From positions 14,632,001-14,696,000 of the forward strand of contig NW_020825288.1 of assembly GCF_003286085.1 (NCBI RefSeq): DNA of 64,000 nt, read 5' to 3'. The notes beneath the pieces are model-generated. The model saw only the letters and a program-made list of their open reading frames with translations, made no database searches and had not been told where the DNA came from. Below are positions 37,315 through 48,915 of this stretch, piece by piece. Position 1 is the stretch's first letter. Every line of letters begins with the position of its first letter. Origin of the DNA: Drosophila persimilis (taxonomy: Eukaryota > Arthropoda > Insecta > Diptera > Drosophilidae). The position numbers were made by a program, and so were the translations under genes.

Positions 37315-39254
37315 CTATGCTTGTGATTCATCGGAATATGGATTTTCGGCCGGATTCTTTGTACGTCTCAGCGTAAGTCCAAGCTTCAGTTCACTCATGA
37401 AATCCATTGCTGGTGGTGCTGCTTTTCGTTCAGGTCGTGGTTTAATGCCGCTTATTGTAGCTGCCTTTGTATCAACCTTCTGCAAGTGCAAGTGTGAGTG
37501 GGATGTGAGAAATTAGATCGTCAATTTGCAATCAATTTATTACCTTTAGTGCTACTCCATTCCGTATACTCTCCAGGAACGCATCACGATCTCCGCCCGC
37601 AGAAGCCGTGGGTGCAGCTTTAGGCAGATCTGACTTTGGGATTGCCCTGGGAGGTCCGCCCGCGGTTAAAGCTGGCATCGGCGGCGGTGGTGGTGGTGGT
37701 GGACCACCAGATGTAGTTGCAGCCGGCATTGGGGGTGGCGGCGGAGGAATGCTTGATGCAACTGGACTCGGCCTTTGCTGCGGAGGTGGAGGAGGCGCAT
37801 AGACCGCAGCTGGTGCCTTGATCGAAGGTGCTGGTTTGATTGGAGGTGCAGGCGGTGGTGGCTTAGAACCCGTTGCGTATTGCACGGCCATCATCGAGCT
37901 GGTGTTGGGCAAAATCGTTGGCTTCGGAGGCGCTGGTGGTGGGATGCGCATTGTGCCTGCTTTTCTTTGTGGCGCAATCGTGGCGTACGTTTCGGTCGCT
38001 GATTTTTGAGGACCAGAGGGTCGCACTTGACGCATGTCAATGGCGGCCGGATACGCGTACGTATTGTTAGCTGTCACAGCCGATGGCGGCGGAGGCACTT
38101 TCGGCCTGATGACTTGATGTGGCTGAGACTGAACCTGGACGGGAACAACTGAACCAACCTCCTGCTGTCTGAATGGCGTCTGAGCTGCTGGCTTCACCAC
38201 AGAAGGCATATCCATATCCGAGATGTCCACAAAGCGTGATGTGAGCGAGGCGTAGTTGGCGAAACTCGGTGTGGGACCTGGCTTCAAAATCAGTGGTGTT
38301 GGCGGAGGTGATGGCGGCGGAGTGATCTTATTGTTTGTTGAAATTGTGGCATAGAGGAGTGGCCGTGGCTGGTGTTCCTGAACTTTCGGCTGAGCCTGAA
38401 AATCCTGCTTTTTGGGCTGCGTGAGTAGAAGATTGATCAATAAGTATTGCACTTTTCTGTTCAGCTCGATCCCACTTACCATCCAGGTGAAGTTCGAATG
38501 GACAATCTTCTTGATGACATCCTGGCGCCGCATGTCCGCTATGTCCGCCTCCGTAATACCCCGCTCCATCATGTACTTCCTCAGGACGTTGTCGTTTGCA
38601 TCGGCGTTCAGGTCGAAGGCGTTTCTTGTGCGATCCCGCGTTACGTCGCCGGACACATGCTGAAAGTTTACGGGGCCGCTGATCTCATACTTGGAGCCCT
38701 TGTTGCTGACCAGGACGCTTGTGCCGAAGCTGGGTCCTGCAATGGCAGTTGATGGCGGGGCGCCGAGGTAGCGGTCCAAGCTGTTCGATGAGGAAGAGCT
38801 CTTCATGCTGTACAGACTGGCGTTGTCGGCGTAGGGCGTGGTTCTGGCTGTGGCAGCGGGAGGTGGGCGTACGGCAGGTGGCGGATGGGCAAAGACGTCG
38901 CTACTCACTTGCATGGACGGCGGCTGAAACGACAGAGAACAGCAGCATTCAAGTCAAATGTATGTGACATGGCGAGATGATTGCGGAGTGCACTATTTTG
39001 TTGTTGTTCGCCATTACCACCCAATAACCTGGCCCTTTATGGCTCCTAATTATGTCATAGACATAGGCCCGTCTCAGAATTGCCGGCAGACGGTCAAGGT
39101 CGTCGGACAGGTTGGCCTTCCGTAGGTATAGCTGGAGCATTTCGTCGGTGCCACGACCCCGCACATCGAACGTCTTGCGGAAGTCGAGGGCCTTGCCCTC
39201 CACATGTCTAAACTCCACGGGCTCGGAGATGTACGCGTACGAGTAACCGTCCAT
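37315..39254 (-). CDS. whamy: whamy, WASP-family actin nucleation-promoting factor
   Basis: Exons 39018-39254, 38480-38923, 37544-38416 and 37315-37479 join at 572 aa. Two tandem CRIB/GBD-like units are seen. Unit 1 (residues 9-75) has ISEPVEFRHVEGKALDF then MLQLYLRKANLSDDLDRLP. Unit 2 (about 150-227) has ISGPVNFQHVSGDVTRDRT then VLRKYMMERGITEADI. A long Pro-rich profilin/SH3-binding region follows, then a WH2 motif (RDAFLESIRNGVALKKV) and a second WH2-like piece (MDFMSELKLGLTLRRTK). The C-terminus lacks the usual acidic Trp-containing Arp2/3 tail. In D. melanogaster WHAMY arose from WASp and acts in cell motility and sensory organ development. An upstream non-coding exon is possible. Confidence 0.85.
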
Positions 39255-39615
39255 GCTGCGCCCAACACTAAAAGAATCGGATACGGATACGAGTTGGATA
39301 CTGCGTTAATACGGTTCCAATAAGACGGCCGCCCCATCCACTGACTTGGCACACAGCCCACTCGGAACAAACTCACGGACTCCCTCCCCTGCCCGTTTCC
39401 ACAGTGCGCTATGGGCATTATCTTGTAGCCAATTTACAGATAAGAAGTTTATCAATTTGGGGATTCGGATTGGTGTTTGGTCGCGTGACTCATAGCTGTC
39501 TCATCAGTCACCAGGGAAATTCACAGAGCCTCTCAAACGCAGTTGGTAGAGGCAGCAGCAGCATGCAGCTCGTGTCCAAGACCCCTCGTAATTACCGTTG
39601 ACTCGTACACCGAAA

Positions 39616-39871
39616 ATGTCCGTCCAAGGTTTCTCCAGAGCTCGGGAAGATCGCAGACGTAAGGAAGCCGTAACCGCAGCCGGAGCAAGTTTGAACAGCA
39701 GAAGGCAGTTGGTCGGACTGATTAACGGCAGTGGTATGTCATGTTAGGCCCTGGCGTTTACTCATTTTGCAAAGCGCCTTATCTAGAGTCACTGATAACT
39801 GGGGACCAGGTAATCACCTAGAGCAGCGTCGACATCGACAGGCCAGAGCCAAAAGAAAATATAAACAATGA
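39616..39871 (+). CDS. Candidate two-exon gene for a 59-aa basic protein
   Basis: Exon 1 (39616-39733) starts at a good fly initiation context (CGAAAATG) and ends at a GTATGT donor. Exon 2 (39810-39871) starts after an ACCAG acceptor and ends at TGA. The intron is 76 bp with a branch-point-like CTGATAAC 18 bp before its end. The join preserves frame, giving MSVQGFSRAREDRRRKEAVT...GLINGS|GNHLEQRRHRQARAKRKYKQ-like sequence with about a quarter Arg/Lys. No family is recognised. It sits 361 bp upstream of the whamy start, divergently, so the two could share a promoter. Chance occurrence is possible at this length. Confidence 0.45.
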
Positions 39872-40617
39872 GCATGAGCTTTGTTTCGGTAGTGGTACTC
39901 CACCTGTCATTTTGCCTAGTATGTGACTAATGTCTGCAGAGAGCGGAAACTGGTTCGAGAATATTGGGTTTGGACTGATCTTAACATGAAGGCACAACCC
40001 CCAGTGAGGTCTCTTGAATCGGAAATAAAGGAGCATATACTATTTTTAAGGCAGGCATGTAATTTTTGTCTGATCTGACCATCATGTACTAAGTAGACCA
40101 TTATTAGACATATTAAAAATATATATCAATTTTTTAACACAATGAATAGCAAAGTCGAATTTTATGCTTACTTATCTTCTACTAAGTAGAATCAATATAT
40201 ATAGGGCAAAGCAAAAGATTAATGAAGCACGTATTGCTGGCAAATCTCAGGACTTGCGGCTATATGTCCTGAATTTTCCATCTAAAGTGATGCAAATAGA
40301 AAAGTTTTATTTTATTGCATTAATATCATAGTTTATCGAACTAATTCGATTAAAAATATCTTCGATTTTGAGGTTAGGCTTTGATTCTTTCACTACTATC
40401 GTTCAAAAATATTTATCCTCATGCCTGGCATTAATTGTCAAATCATTTAGTTTTCGGATTTGGGGCTAGGCCAAAATCATTCTCTAATTTGTCGGCAAAG
40501 TCGTTGTAATTTTAATCCGAAAAAAAATTGAAACTTGTTCGAACTCGGAATTTTTGGAAAGTGCAAAAAAAAAAAAATATTTATTGGTCCGAAAACTTTG
40601 AAACTTCTTGCAGAGCC
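39872..40617. other. AT-rich intergenic before a C2H2 gene
   Basis: No supported gene. TACTAAGTAGA occurs at 40086 and 40177 in an AT-rich setting. The right end (from about 40490) is the probable 5' UTR of the next gene, including an A13 tract near 40565. Confidence 0.5.
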
Positions 40618-43326
40618 ATGGCTGACGAGAATTTTGAGAGCTTGGAGCTCAACGAGGGGGTGCCCGGTGAGTATACGCTGGCGGAGATTGAAGTTGGCGA
40701 CAAGTCGCAGCTGCATTTCAGCCACCTGCCGGATGCCACAGTCCTGGCACCCAGCGAGGGGAACAGCCAAGTGAAGCGAGTTCTCGGCCAGGAGGAACTG
40801 GTCCAGCTCTTTACCAGGCCACCGCCACCGCCACCCATCATCCAGATGTCCACTGAGGTGGTTCTTCAGCGCACTCTGGAGCATCCTGCGCTGAAGCAGA
40901 TACTCCAGGAAGCCGACGGCCAGCCAGATTTTGATCCGGCAGCAGAGCAAATGAAAATACGCGAATTCTTGGCAGGCGTCACCAACAGTAAGATGACCAC
41001 AGAGGAGTCGGTCTTTCAAGGTAGACAACTGCAGTCCCATTCCCTCTCATCCCTCATATCAGAAGATTGCGTTCTCGTTGCTCTTTCCCCCAGCACAACG
41101 CATGAGCACGGGATCGACTGGGTCCCGCATCTACAAGTGCCGTCACTGCGGTGGCAAGTACGACGCTGTGTACTTCTCCAGTCACATTTGTTCATGCGAA
41201 GACGTCGCAAAGCCCGTCTATGAGACATTCGGACATCAGGATAAGCCACGAGCAGTGAAGACGGCGATGGAAATGGGACTGGTCCCGGCGCCACGTTATG
41301 TTCGAGGCACCGAGCGCATCATCTTGGAAAATCAAGTACGCCTACGCCGCTACATGAAGGACGAACTGAAGTACGATGTCACCACGGGCGTAGACAGTTC
41401 GGTGCCCAGAAAGACGGGCAAGCAGATCAACGAGTGCGGTATATGCGATCGGCAGTTCGTGCATCCCTCCGGCCTGGTGCGCCACATGGAGAAGCATGCC
41501 CTGAACCTGATCGCCCCACAGGCCAATGCGCCATCGAACCCGGCTCCGCCTGCCCCCGGCCTGGCCGTAGTGATAAAGTGCAACGACTGTGGCCGCATCT
41601 TCTATGACAGCAAGCAGGCCATGGAGCATGCCCGTGTCCATTATCCCGATCAACCGAAGTTATTCGAACCACTGACGTCTGAGAACGAATCCGAAAAGAA
41701 AGATTTCTGTAAGCGTATGCTGAAGGGGGACTGGCTTTTCTTTTGTGTGCAGTCAAAGAAACGAAGTGTCGATCAGAAGCAAGAGAAGCGAGCGTTTGAG
41801 GCCGGGCTATCTAGCACCCTGATCCTCGGCAGTGTACTGCAATGCGAGTTTTGCGAGTACGTATTTGCGGATATTGAGAAGCTGCTTGTCCACTCGGCCG
41901 CTCACGTGGCGGAGAGGCGCTTCGAGTGCACCGCCTGCGGCATTACAATGAACACGACCAAGGAGGCCAGTGTGCATTTCCAGACGGAATGTATATTCAT
42001 GCGCGAGGAACTCAAGCGGCTGGATGTCTCTCTGTTTCGGTACTTTGTGTGCAATGTGTGCGAGCAGAAGTTCTCCACTGCAGACCTGCTGCAGGAGCAC
42101 CGGTAGATGTCGATCCACTTCCCTATCTCATTCCATTCCCTTTCATATCAAATTGTCCTTCTCTCCAAACTCCTAGATACATCTACTACCATTACTTTCC
42201 ACGCCTCACCGCCGATGGCAGTACACTTGTGCTGCCCTGCGAATATTGCGATGCCAACTTCACGCATGCCCACGAGGTGGAGGAGCATAACCAGGAGAAG
42301 CATCTGAACAGGAAGAGGCGCGAAAAGGAGACGCGCACCAACGGCCCCAGCTATGGCAACGGCCGCCTTCGCCATTACCTGTGCGACGTCTGTGGAAAGT
42401 CGTACACTCAGTCCAGCCATCTGTGGCAGCACTTGCGCTTCCACCAGGGTAAGTGTCAGCTGTGTCAGCGTAGTCCCTGGCCGATCACCAGCTCTCCCGT
42501 GGGCCTGACAGGTGTCAAGCCCTTCGCCTGCCAAGAGGCCAATTGCGATAGGAAGTTCACCATCCGTCCGGACCTCAACGATCACATCCGCAAGTGTCAT
42601 ACTGGAGAGCGACCGTATCATTGCTTGGTGTGTGGAAAGCGCTTCCTCACCGGCTCCGTCTTCTATCAGCACCGTCTTATACATCGCGGGGAGCGGCGCT
42701 ACGAGTGCGATGAGTGCGGCAAGCGGTTCTACCGAGCCGATGCCCTGAAGAACCACCAGAGGATCCACACTGGCGAGAAACCATATAGCTGCCTCTTCTG
42801 CACAAAGACATTTCGCCAACGCGGAGACCGGGACAAGCATATACGTGCACGGCATTCCCATTTGGACGCCAACTCGCGTCTTATGATGCAGATGCAGAAG
42901 TTTCAGCTGGAGTCGGCGCAAGCAGCAAAGGCCAGAATCCAGCTGGAGCAAATGGGCGATGGTGACAGCTACTCGGCGGAAGCATCAGGATCTCATGTCG
43001 GTCCTGAGGAAGATGGTCCAAACAACTTCGCTACGGAAGAACAAGATGGAATGTATTGCGATCCAATGGATGGATTCACTCCAAGCCAATTTGAGATTCA
43101 GCAGTGTGTGGAGGAGGCTGAGCCCACGCCCATGAATGAAGACGTAGATCAAGAAATAATTGTGTACGAGAGCCCAGAGCCGACTATGACAATTTCTTAT
43201 GAACCAAAGCCAGAACCACAGCAAATGGAACAGGAGATTCCAGTGAAACCCGAAAGACCAAAGCGTAAAATTGTAGTGGTTAAGAATAATCCATCTCTAC
43301 CGTTTTATCCAAATTCATACATGTAA
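40618..43326 (+). CDS. Multi-finger C2H2 zinc finger protein
   Basis: Exons 40618-41020, 41094-42102, 42177-42448 and 42512-43326 close at 832 aa. An acidic N-terminus (MADENFESLELNEG) is followed by about eleven C2H2 or C2HC units. The first are widely spaced (CGICDRQF...HMEKH, CNDCGRIF...HARVH, CEFCEYVF...HSAAH). A tight run then begins at CDVCGKSY...HLRFH and passes through HTGERPYHC and HTGEKPYSC linkers to HIRARH. An acidic, Glu/Pro-rich tail with a basic patch KPERPKRKIVVVK ends the protein. It is probably a nuclear DNA-binding regulator; the target is unknown and the fly gene name is not recognised. The 63-bp third intron has no in-frame stop and a length divisible by three. Its removal is favoured because it restores a finger linker, HQGVKPFAC. 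Confidence 0.88.
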
Positions 43327-43606
43327 AATTGTGTAAATATGTTTATATATGCTTTTTATTTAAAATAAGCCGCCAAATCGTTCTGCGGCTCGAAATATAA
43401 GTGCATGCGCTTATCGCACAAAAATACCGATATGATTTTAGCAACTACCCTGTCCATCGCCGATTTGATCCGAACTGTGAAAAACAAATCTGTGGATGAT
43501 AAATCCCACAAATATATCCATATTCATATCGCCAGACAAAAAATATCACCTACAATTTTAGTATCAGCTAAAATATATATTTATCCTTCGTTCTTTTAAT
43601 TTTTCA

Positions 43607-43718
43607 TCGGTATATTTTGAAAATGAGACGGTATATTTCGGTATATTTCTAACGGTCGGACCGTATTCCTAACGATAACTCGGCACAGTTGACACCTCTA
43701 GTTCCTTCTTTCTTTTCG
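43607..43718 (+). promoter_or_regulatory. RpS29 promoter: motif 6 array and TCT-type start region
   Basis: ATCGGTATATTTTG, GACGGTATATTTCGG and GGTATATTTCT lie at 43607-43650. A pyrimidine-rich TTCCTTCTTTCTTTTCGATTT lies at about 43701-43722. The latter fits the TCT initiator used by ribosomal protein genes. The exact TSS cannot be fixed by eye. Confidence 0.65.
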
Positions 43719-43741
43719 ATTTTTCTCGTATAGACGCCAAC

Positions 43742-44396
43742 ATGGGTTTCGCTACTCTCTGGTACTCTCATCCACGCAAATACGGCCAAGGCTCCCGATG
43801 CTGGTAAGATTTGGGTAGCCCGTGATCTAGCGCATCGAATAGTGCATAACTTGTTTAAATGCTTGCCCCGACTCCCCGTATTTTTATGATTTTCGCATGC
43901 CTGTAGAAAGTGAGGTTAATCACGCCCAGTTCTTGTTGCACGCATGGCACTACCATATTTGCTATATTTTGTATTGAATGTGAATTCGTTGCTGAATTAA
44001 ATGCTAAATGGTATTTGCCCCCGGTTGAGTACGGAAATATGTGTTTAAACATGTTGGACTGTTTCCTTAATTAAGGGTGGCCAAAGTAAAGTTGCATGCG
44101 GCACGGCGTCATTCCTTTATAGAAATGGTGCAGCCGACTGCAGCGATAGCTGTGCTATTAACTTTTGCCAAATCTCAAACAATCTATACAAGCATAGAAT
44201 CTACTTATGACTTGTTTAATTCCAGCCGTGCCTGCTCTAACCGTCACGGTCTCATCCGCAAGTACGGTCTGAACATCTGCCGTCAGTGCTTCAGGGAGTA
44301 CGCCAACGACATTGGCTTCAAGAAGGTGAGCATTCTATTACAATAACGTTTGCTTTTATCAAAAAACTAATCTCTGTTTTCTTACAGCTGGACTAA
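43742..44396 (+). CDS. RpS29: Ribosomal protein S29 (uS14)
   Basis: Exons 43742-43803, 44226-44325 and 44388-44396 join to exactly 56 aa, the universal eukaryotic length. [20 protein letters not shown] is followed by [32 protein letters not shown] and KKLD. The four zinc-binding cysteines (GSRCCRAC and CRQC regions) are intact. The last coding exon holds only Leu-Asp-stop. The product is a 40S head protein near the mRNA decoding site. Intron 1 (422 bp) was scanned for an embedded small RNA; none was convincing. Confidence 0.97.
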
Positions 44397-45541
44397 GCGT
44401 CACTTCTTATTTTAGCGCGCACTAAGCATGTCTAAAAACAACATTCGTTATATTAATATAATCAGTCGCCATCAGTGCGGAGGGGACTGCGTAAATTAAT
44501 ATGCCAGTATGCTGCACCACATAATTTGATCATTTGGAGATTTAAAGAACAAGAAAGCTGTCAGCGTGTGCACTGTGAATAATTGGAGACAACTGATTCC
44601 ACAACATCATTTTCAACAAGTACAACTACGCACGAACACGTATTTTTACATTCAACACTTTATAGAAAGGGTCTTTGTTCAAATACTAGTTGTTTAAATC
44701 GCCGTCTGATTATACCATAACAAGAACCGAAAACCACTGTGTTATATTTTGACTCGGCTGTGATACACTCCAAGGTAGCAGCAGCTTTAACCAACGTAAT
44801 CAGAACACGCAATCGACTAGGAGATCCAAGATGAGCTAACTGCGGGCCGCCAGTTCCAAGCGCTCGTACTTATCAATCCACGATCTTTAAATCAGGTGCC
44901 ACCAATTCAAAGCATGAACTGAGCCGATTGTCTGAAATGAAGCTGCTGTCTGTTATCTGTTTCGGGAATATCATGTTGATTAATAGCTGAGGTGAAGAAT
45001 CGAAAGAGCATTGAAGGAAAGCTAGTTAAGCAGGACACCATCCTTTCTGGAAAGCCGGAAGCAATATCGTGCTCTGAAGCCTACATTTCCTTGTTAGTGG
45101 GCTATTGGCATCCATACCGTCTCACCAGCAATAGCTGCATTCACCGCCAAGCGACTGCACATTAGCCCAAAAGCAAAACAAAATCCCAAAACCAGTTTCG
45201 TTTTGGCCGCCCCACTGCGGTGCTAAAGAGCGGGTCAGCCCCACAGCTTTGGCTCTCTTAGCTGTGCTAGCAGCGCGATCTCAGCTGGTTTTGTTGTCGG
45301 AGCTGCCGAAAATTACAATTTTTGCACATTCGCCAATTGGGGTTTTTGAGTCTGACGCCGTTGCTCGGTGTCTAAACAACGTTGCGCGCTGTGTTACCCG
45401 TAGTTTACACAATTCCGATTTGCGTTTGGCCGAGAAATGTGCGTTTAGCGCCTCATTTAGATTTAGACACCAAAGGGTGCGACACTTTGAAGAAACTCGC
45501 ATCGAGAGGTCGTTGCCAGCTTCGTGACCTGCTTATCCGAG
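44397..45541. other. Intergenic region downstream of RpS29
   Basis: Non-coding and of moderate GC, with no recognised gene. The right end is the probable 5' UTR and promoter of the WAP-like gene. A weak plus-strand frame at 45249-45527 has no family features. Confidence 0.5.
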
Positions 45542-48031
45542 ATGAGATTGCTTGTGCTGCTGTGGCTGCCGCTGCCATTTCTAAGCAGCCTCTACCTGTG
45601 CATCGGTTATGCAACTGCCACCAAGGTATCTACCCCTCGAGGGGTTGCACAATACAGGCTCCCGCAACCCGCGCCTGCACTAGTGCTGTCAGACAGTGAA
45701 GCTGTACAAATGAGGGCGGGAGGAGCAGCTGGGCGGAATGATACGAGCCAGGCAAGATCTCAGACGGCATCGGACCAGCGTAGGCGCACACAGATTGTCC
45801 GGCGACGCAGGCCGGTCAATCGAAACTCCAGCACGTCGACCACCACATCAACGACGTCCACAACAACCACGTCGACCACGACGAGTACAACAAGTGAGTG
45901 GGATTGGCGAAAACTGCAGCTGGACTTTAGCACTGGTGTCCAAATGCAACTAACCATTGGCCATTCGTCAAGAAAACTAGTCGAAGATGCTGGCACTGAC
46001 CTAGCTTTCGGTGTCGGTATGGGTTTCGCTTTTAAATTGAAATTGGCAACGACAAGAGCGAAACAGAAGTGGTCAGAGGTTGGGTTGAGGCTGGGGGACA
46101 CTGACAGCCCGCATACTCTCGGTGGATAATCATTCTGTTGCCTAGAGAGGGGAGCAATCCAAGCCGTATGCAAAACCTGATATACCCGTTCGAATGAGCC
46201 ATAACTAGTTGAGTTGTTGGTGCTGGTGTCTGGTGCATAGGTTAAGTGCCGTGCCATAGCCAATAACTGGAGCAGCGATGCTTTCGAATTTGCTTTACTG
46301 CTGCAGCAGGAGACCTTGATAGCTTCGCGAGAGACAAGGCCGCGGATTGTTGGGGCCTAAGGCCTTTGATAATTTGCCTGAACGCGACCAGCAGCATATT
46401 TCGACTTTAGAACTTTTGTAAGTGCAATGCCTCAGCGCCTTAGTTTCCCTTCAGCCTAATGGATGACGCCCTGAACTTGCCACGCAATTAAAGTGTTTTT
46501 ATTTTACGGAAACTGTGGGCTCGTAAAGTGTCGTTGGGCGCTGATGCTCGTAAAACTAATCGAGGCAAACGCCCTGCTCCTCGGGTCACTTCCCATCCGA
46601 TTCGTTCGAGTCTAAATTGTTGCAATGGCAGGCCACGTAATTGCAATGGGAATGGGACTGTTGCGAGTGGGGTGGGTGGGAATCCATAGATACGATTCGT
46701 TGGCCAACAGGCCACCATGCAATTGTTCACGAATCGTGGCGGTGGCGGAGCATGGGGAAGCAGGCGGGGGGAAGAGGCAACCAAACAAAATAGTAGGTAT
46801 ATTAAAACGCTCTTTATGACTGGCGGGAACTGCGCTTTACTTGGCCTATAGTACGAATAATGTCTGCTATTTGGAGCAGAAATACTACTACGGAATGGCC
46901 ATTGAGCACATGTGAAATCACCTTTCCATATCTCTCCACCTCTCTCTCTCTCTCTCTCTGTGTGTCTCTTGCACAGCGGCCCGTCCCAGCTTGGCCAATG
47001 GCTTCAATTTCTTCAATCCGAGCTTCTGGAGCTTTGGACAGCAGAGTCTGGTTGCAGTTCGGCCGCCAACCAAGCAACCCCATCCGCCCAAGAAGTTCAG
47101 TTCCAAGGAGGAAAAGATCAGCTATCGAAAGCCGCCCAAGACCACCATTAAACCCAGATCCAGCCCGACCACAAGGACAGCCACAACCACAACTACAACT
47201 GTGAGGCCATCCACAGATGGACCATTCCGTATTGCTCTGCCCACCCTGACATTTTCCAGCGGCGAGGGCAAGGAGCGGGATAGGGAGAAGGAGAAACGAG
47301 CTGCCGCCGAGCTACGGCTGCGCTTCAACTGTCCGCGGGAAAACGAGGTGCGCTTCCAGCTATTCCCGAAGATCTGCAAGACGGACAAGGACTGCGCTGT
47401 CTGGCAGCGGGACGAGCTGTGCTGCGACATCTTTGGTGCCAGCAGCTGTGTTTCTGGAGTGGCGAAGCCCCTGGAAGAGGCGGTCCATGCACGTGAGCTC
47501 AAGGCTTCCTTCGGTGTACGCCCAGCCATTAAACGAACTGTTTCCTTTAGCCATACTCGGCCTGATACCTCGCAAGTGCCCTACCAGGCCGCTGGCCGAG
47601 CTGTGGTGGGATGTCCAGGAATGCAGCACGGATATGGACTGCTGGCCAAGAGTCTGCTGCCCCGACGGACGAAGACGGTACTGTCGCACCTCTCAGCCAG
47701 AGCTGGAGACGGCGCCGGCGCCAGTCAAGCGTTCTTTTGACTATCGTGAGTGTTGGACTAATCCCAGAGTGATCTTCCGAGTATCCGATAATTATGAATC
47801 TTCTTTGTTGCAGTCACCGAGTATCTGGAGTGCACTGCCCCGCCGCCACCAATCTTTGATCTCCACCCAAAGGCGTGTACCTCAACGCTGGACTGTTTCC
47901 CGAACGTGTGCTGCCAGGAGGCGGGTCTCCGGCACTGTCGTCCGCCCAAGAAGTCGGTGCTCACACTGATGGCCAATTTTCTCAATGTGGACTTCGTGAA
48001 GCGACTCACACAGAACATTGTTATCAAATAA
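45542..48031 (+). CDS. Secreted cysteine-rich WAP-like protein
   Basis: Exons 45542-45893, 46977-47492, 47551-47745 and 47814-48031 close at 426 aa. A clear signal peptide (MRLLVLLWLPLPFLSSLYLCIGYA) is followed by a Thr/Ser-rich mucin-like stretch across the exon 1/2 border. A basic-Pro region comes next. Three four-disulfide-core-like modules follow: CPRENE...CKTDKDCAVWQRDELCC, CPTRPL...CSTDMDCWPRVCCPDGRRRYC, and CTAPPPP...CTSTLDCFPNVCCQEAGLRHC. The K-x-D-x-DC...CC spacing is that of WAP domains, known as protease inhibitors or antimicrobials. Which role applies here is not shown. The 1,083-bp first intron ends in a (CT)n-rich polypyrimidine tract. The fly gene name is not recognised. Confidence 0.82.
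46941..46960. repeat. (CT)n tract at the intron 1 acceptor of the WAP-like gene
   Basis: CTCTCTCTCTCTCTCTCTG lies 15-35 bp upstream of the exon 2 acceptor, so it doubles as its polypyrimidine tract. GAGA-factor binding is also possible. Confidence 0.8.
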
Positions 48032-48915
48032 GCCCGGCACTTTACACCCAGTGCCACCAATCGTATATGTACCTTATGTACGACGTATGTACATTGTTGT
48101 ATATACAGTCGGATCTGCTCTGTGTGAGTGCACCTTCGTTTCAACAATTTCAGAACTGCCGCCGTGATATCTCGCTCGTATTTGTTTACCTAAGTTGATA
48201 AACAGAACGAATCATATGTACATATGTACACACAATATACATATGTAGACATACTGCGCATTATGTATACCGAACAGTTCAGTTCCATTCCCCGTCTAAG
48301 CCTGTACCGAGGCGTCCTAGTATTAGATGTAGCACATACACACTTCTTAAGTTTCTTTCGTAGGCTTATACAAAATAAAACACCATTATTCGTACACTAC
48401 AAATGTGGTTAGGGTTGGGGAGGGTCTTTGGTTACCATCGTACCCGTACACCCGGGTCAATTTCAAACGAATTACTCTACAGGTTCTTTGAGTTGAGTGA
48501 ATTTGATGAGTCTATTGCACTGTCTTGGTATTGGAGGCTTAACTTGAACACTTCTAAAGTGTCGTTAAAGAGCTCGACAACGAGAGAGGCTCGAGAAGAT
48601 TGGGGCCACCGAGCACTCAAACCCCCCTTAAACATCTTACGGATTTCCACTTAAAAATAGTACATACATATGTACGTCTGTTTATCCTAAGAAAGAGAGA
48701 ACAAACAGAGAAATGATTTCGCAACTGAAAAACCAGACACGACGACACTGACACCGCTCAAGTTTCAATTGGGTTTATTGGACATTATGCAAAGCGAGGA
48801 ACAAATTATAAAATAGGTGCTGCATGACGTTTGGAGAGTGCAAAAAATAATACAACGTTATCGGTGCGGGTATGTGGATGGATGCCAGTAGGCTTGGGCG
48901 GGCTTGGGATACCCC
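48032..48915. other. Intergenic: WAP-like 3' UTR and MtnA 3' UTR
   Basis: ATATGTACATATGTAC-type simple sequence near 48218-48246. AATAAAACACC near 48376 is a likely polyadenylation signal for the WAP-like gene. A reverse-strand AATAAA at 48774-48779 serves MtnA. No coding sequence. Confidence 0.6.

Noticed and set aside
41712-41755. Intron-like 44-bp stretch (GTAAGC...TTTTGTGTGCAG) in the multi-finger C2H2 gene
   Set aside because: Removal would shift the frame and reach a stop soon after; 44 bp is also at the lower limit for fly introns. Reading through keeps the finger that follows.
42148-42951. 267-codon minus-strand frame across the zinc finger array
   Set aside because: Antisense shadow of repeated zinc finger codons.
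43804-44225. Possible snoRNA in RpS29 intron 1
   Set aside because: Ribosomal protein introns often host snoRNAs, but no convincing box C/D pair or H/ACA layout was seen by eye.
45249-45527. 92-codon plus-strand frame upstream of the WAP-like gene
   Set aside because: No family resemblance, no signal or motif, and it lies in the probable promoter/5' UTR.
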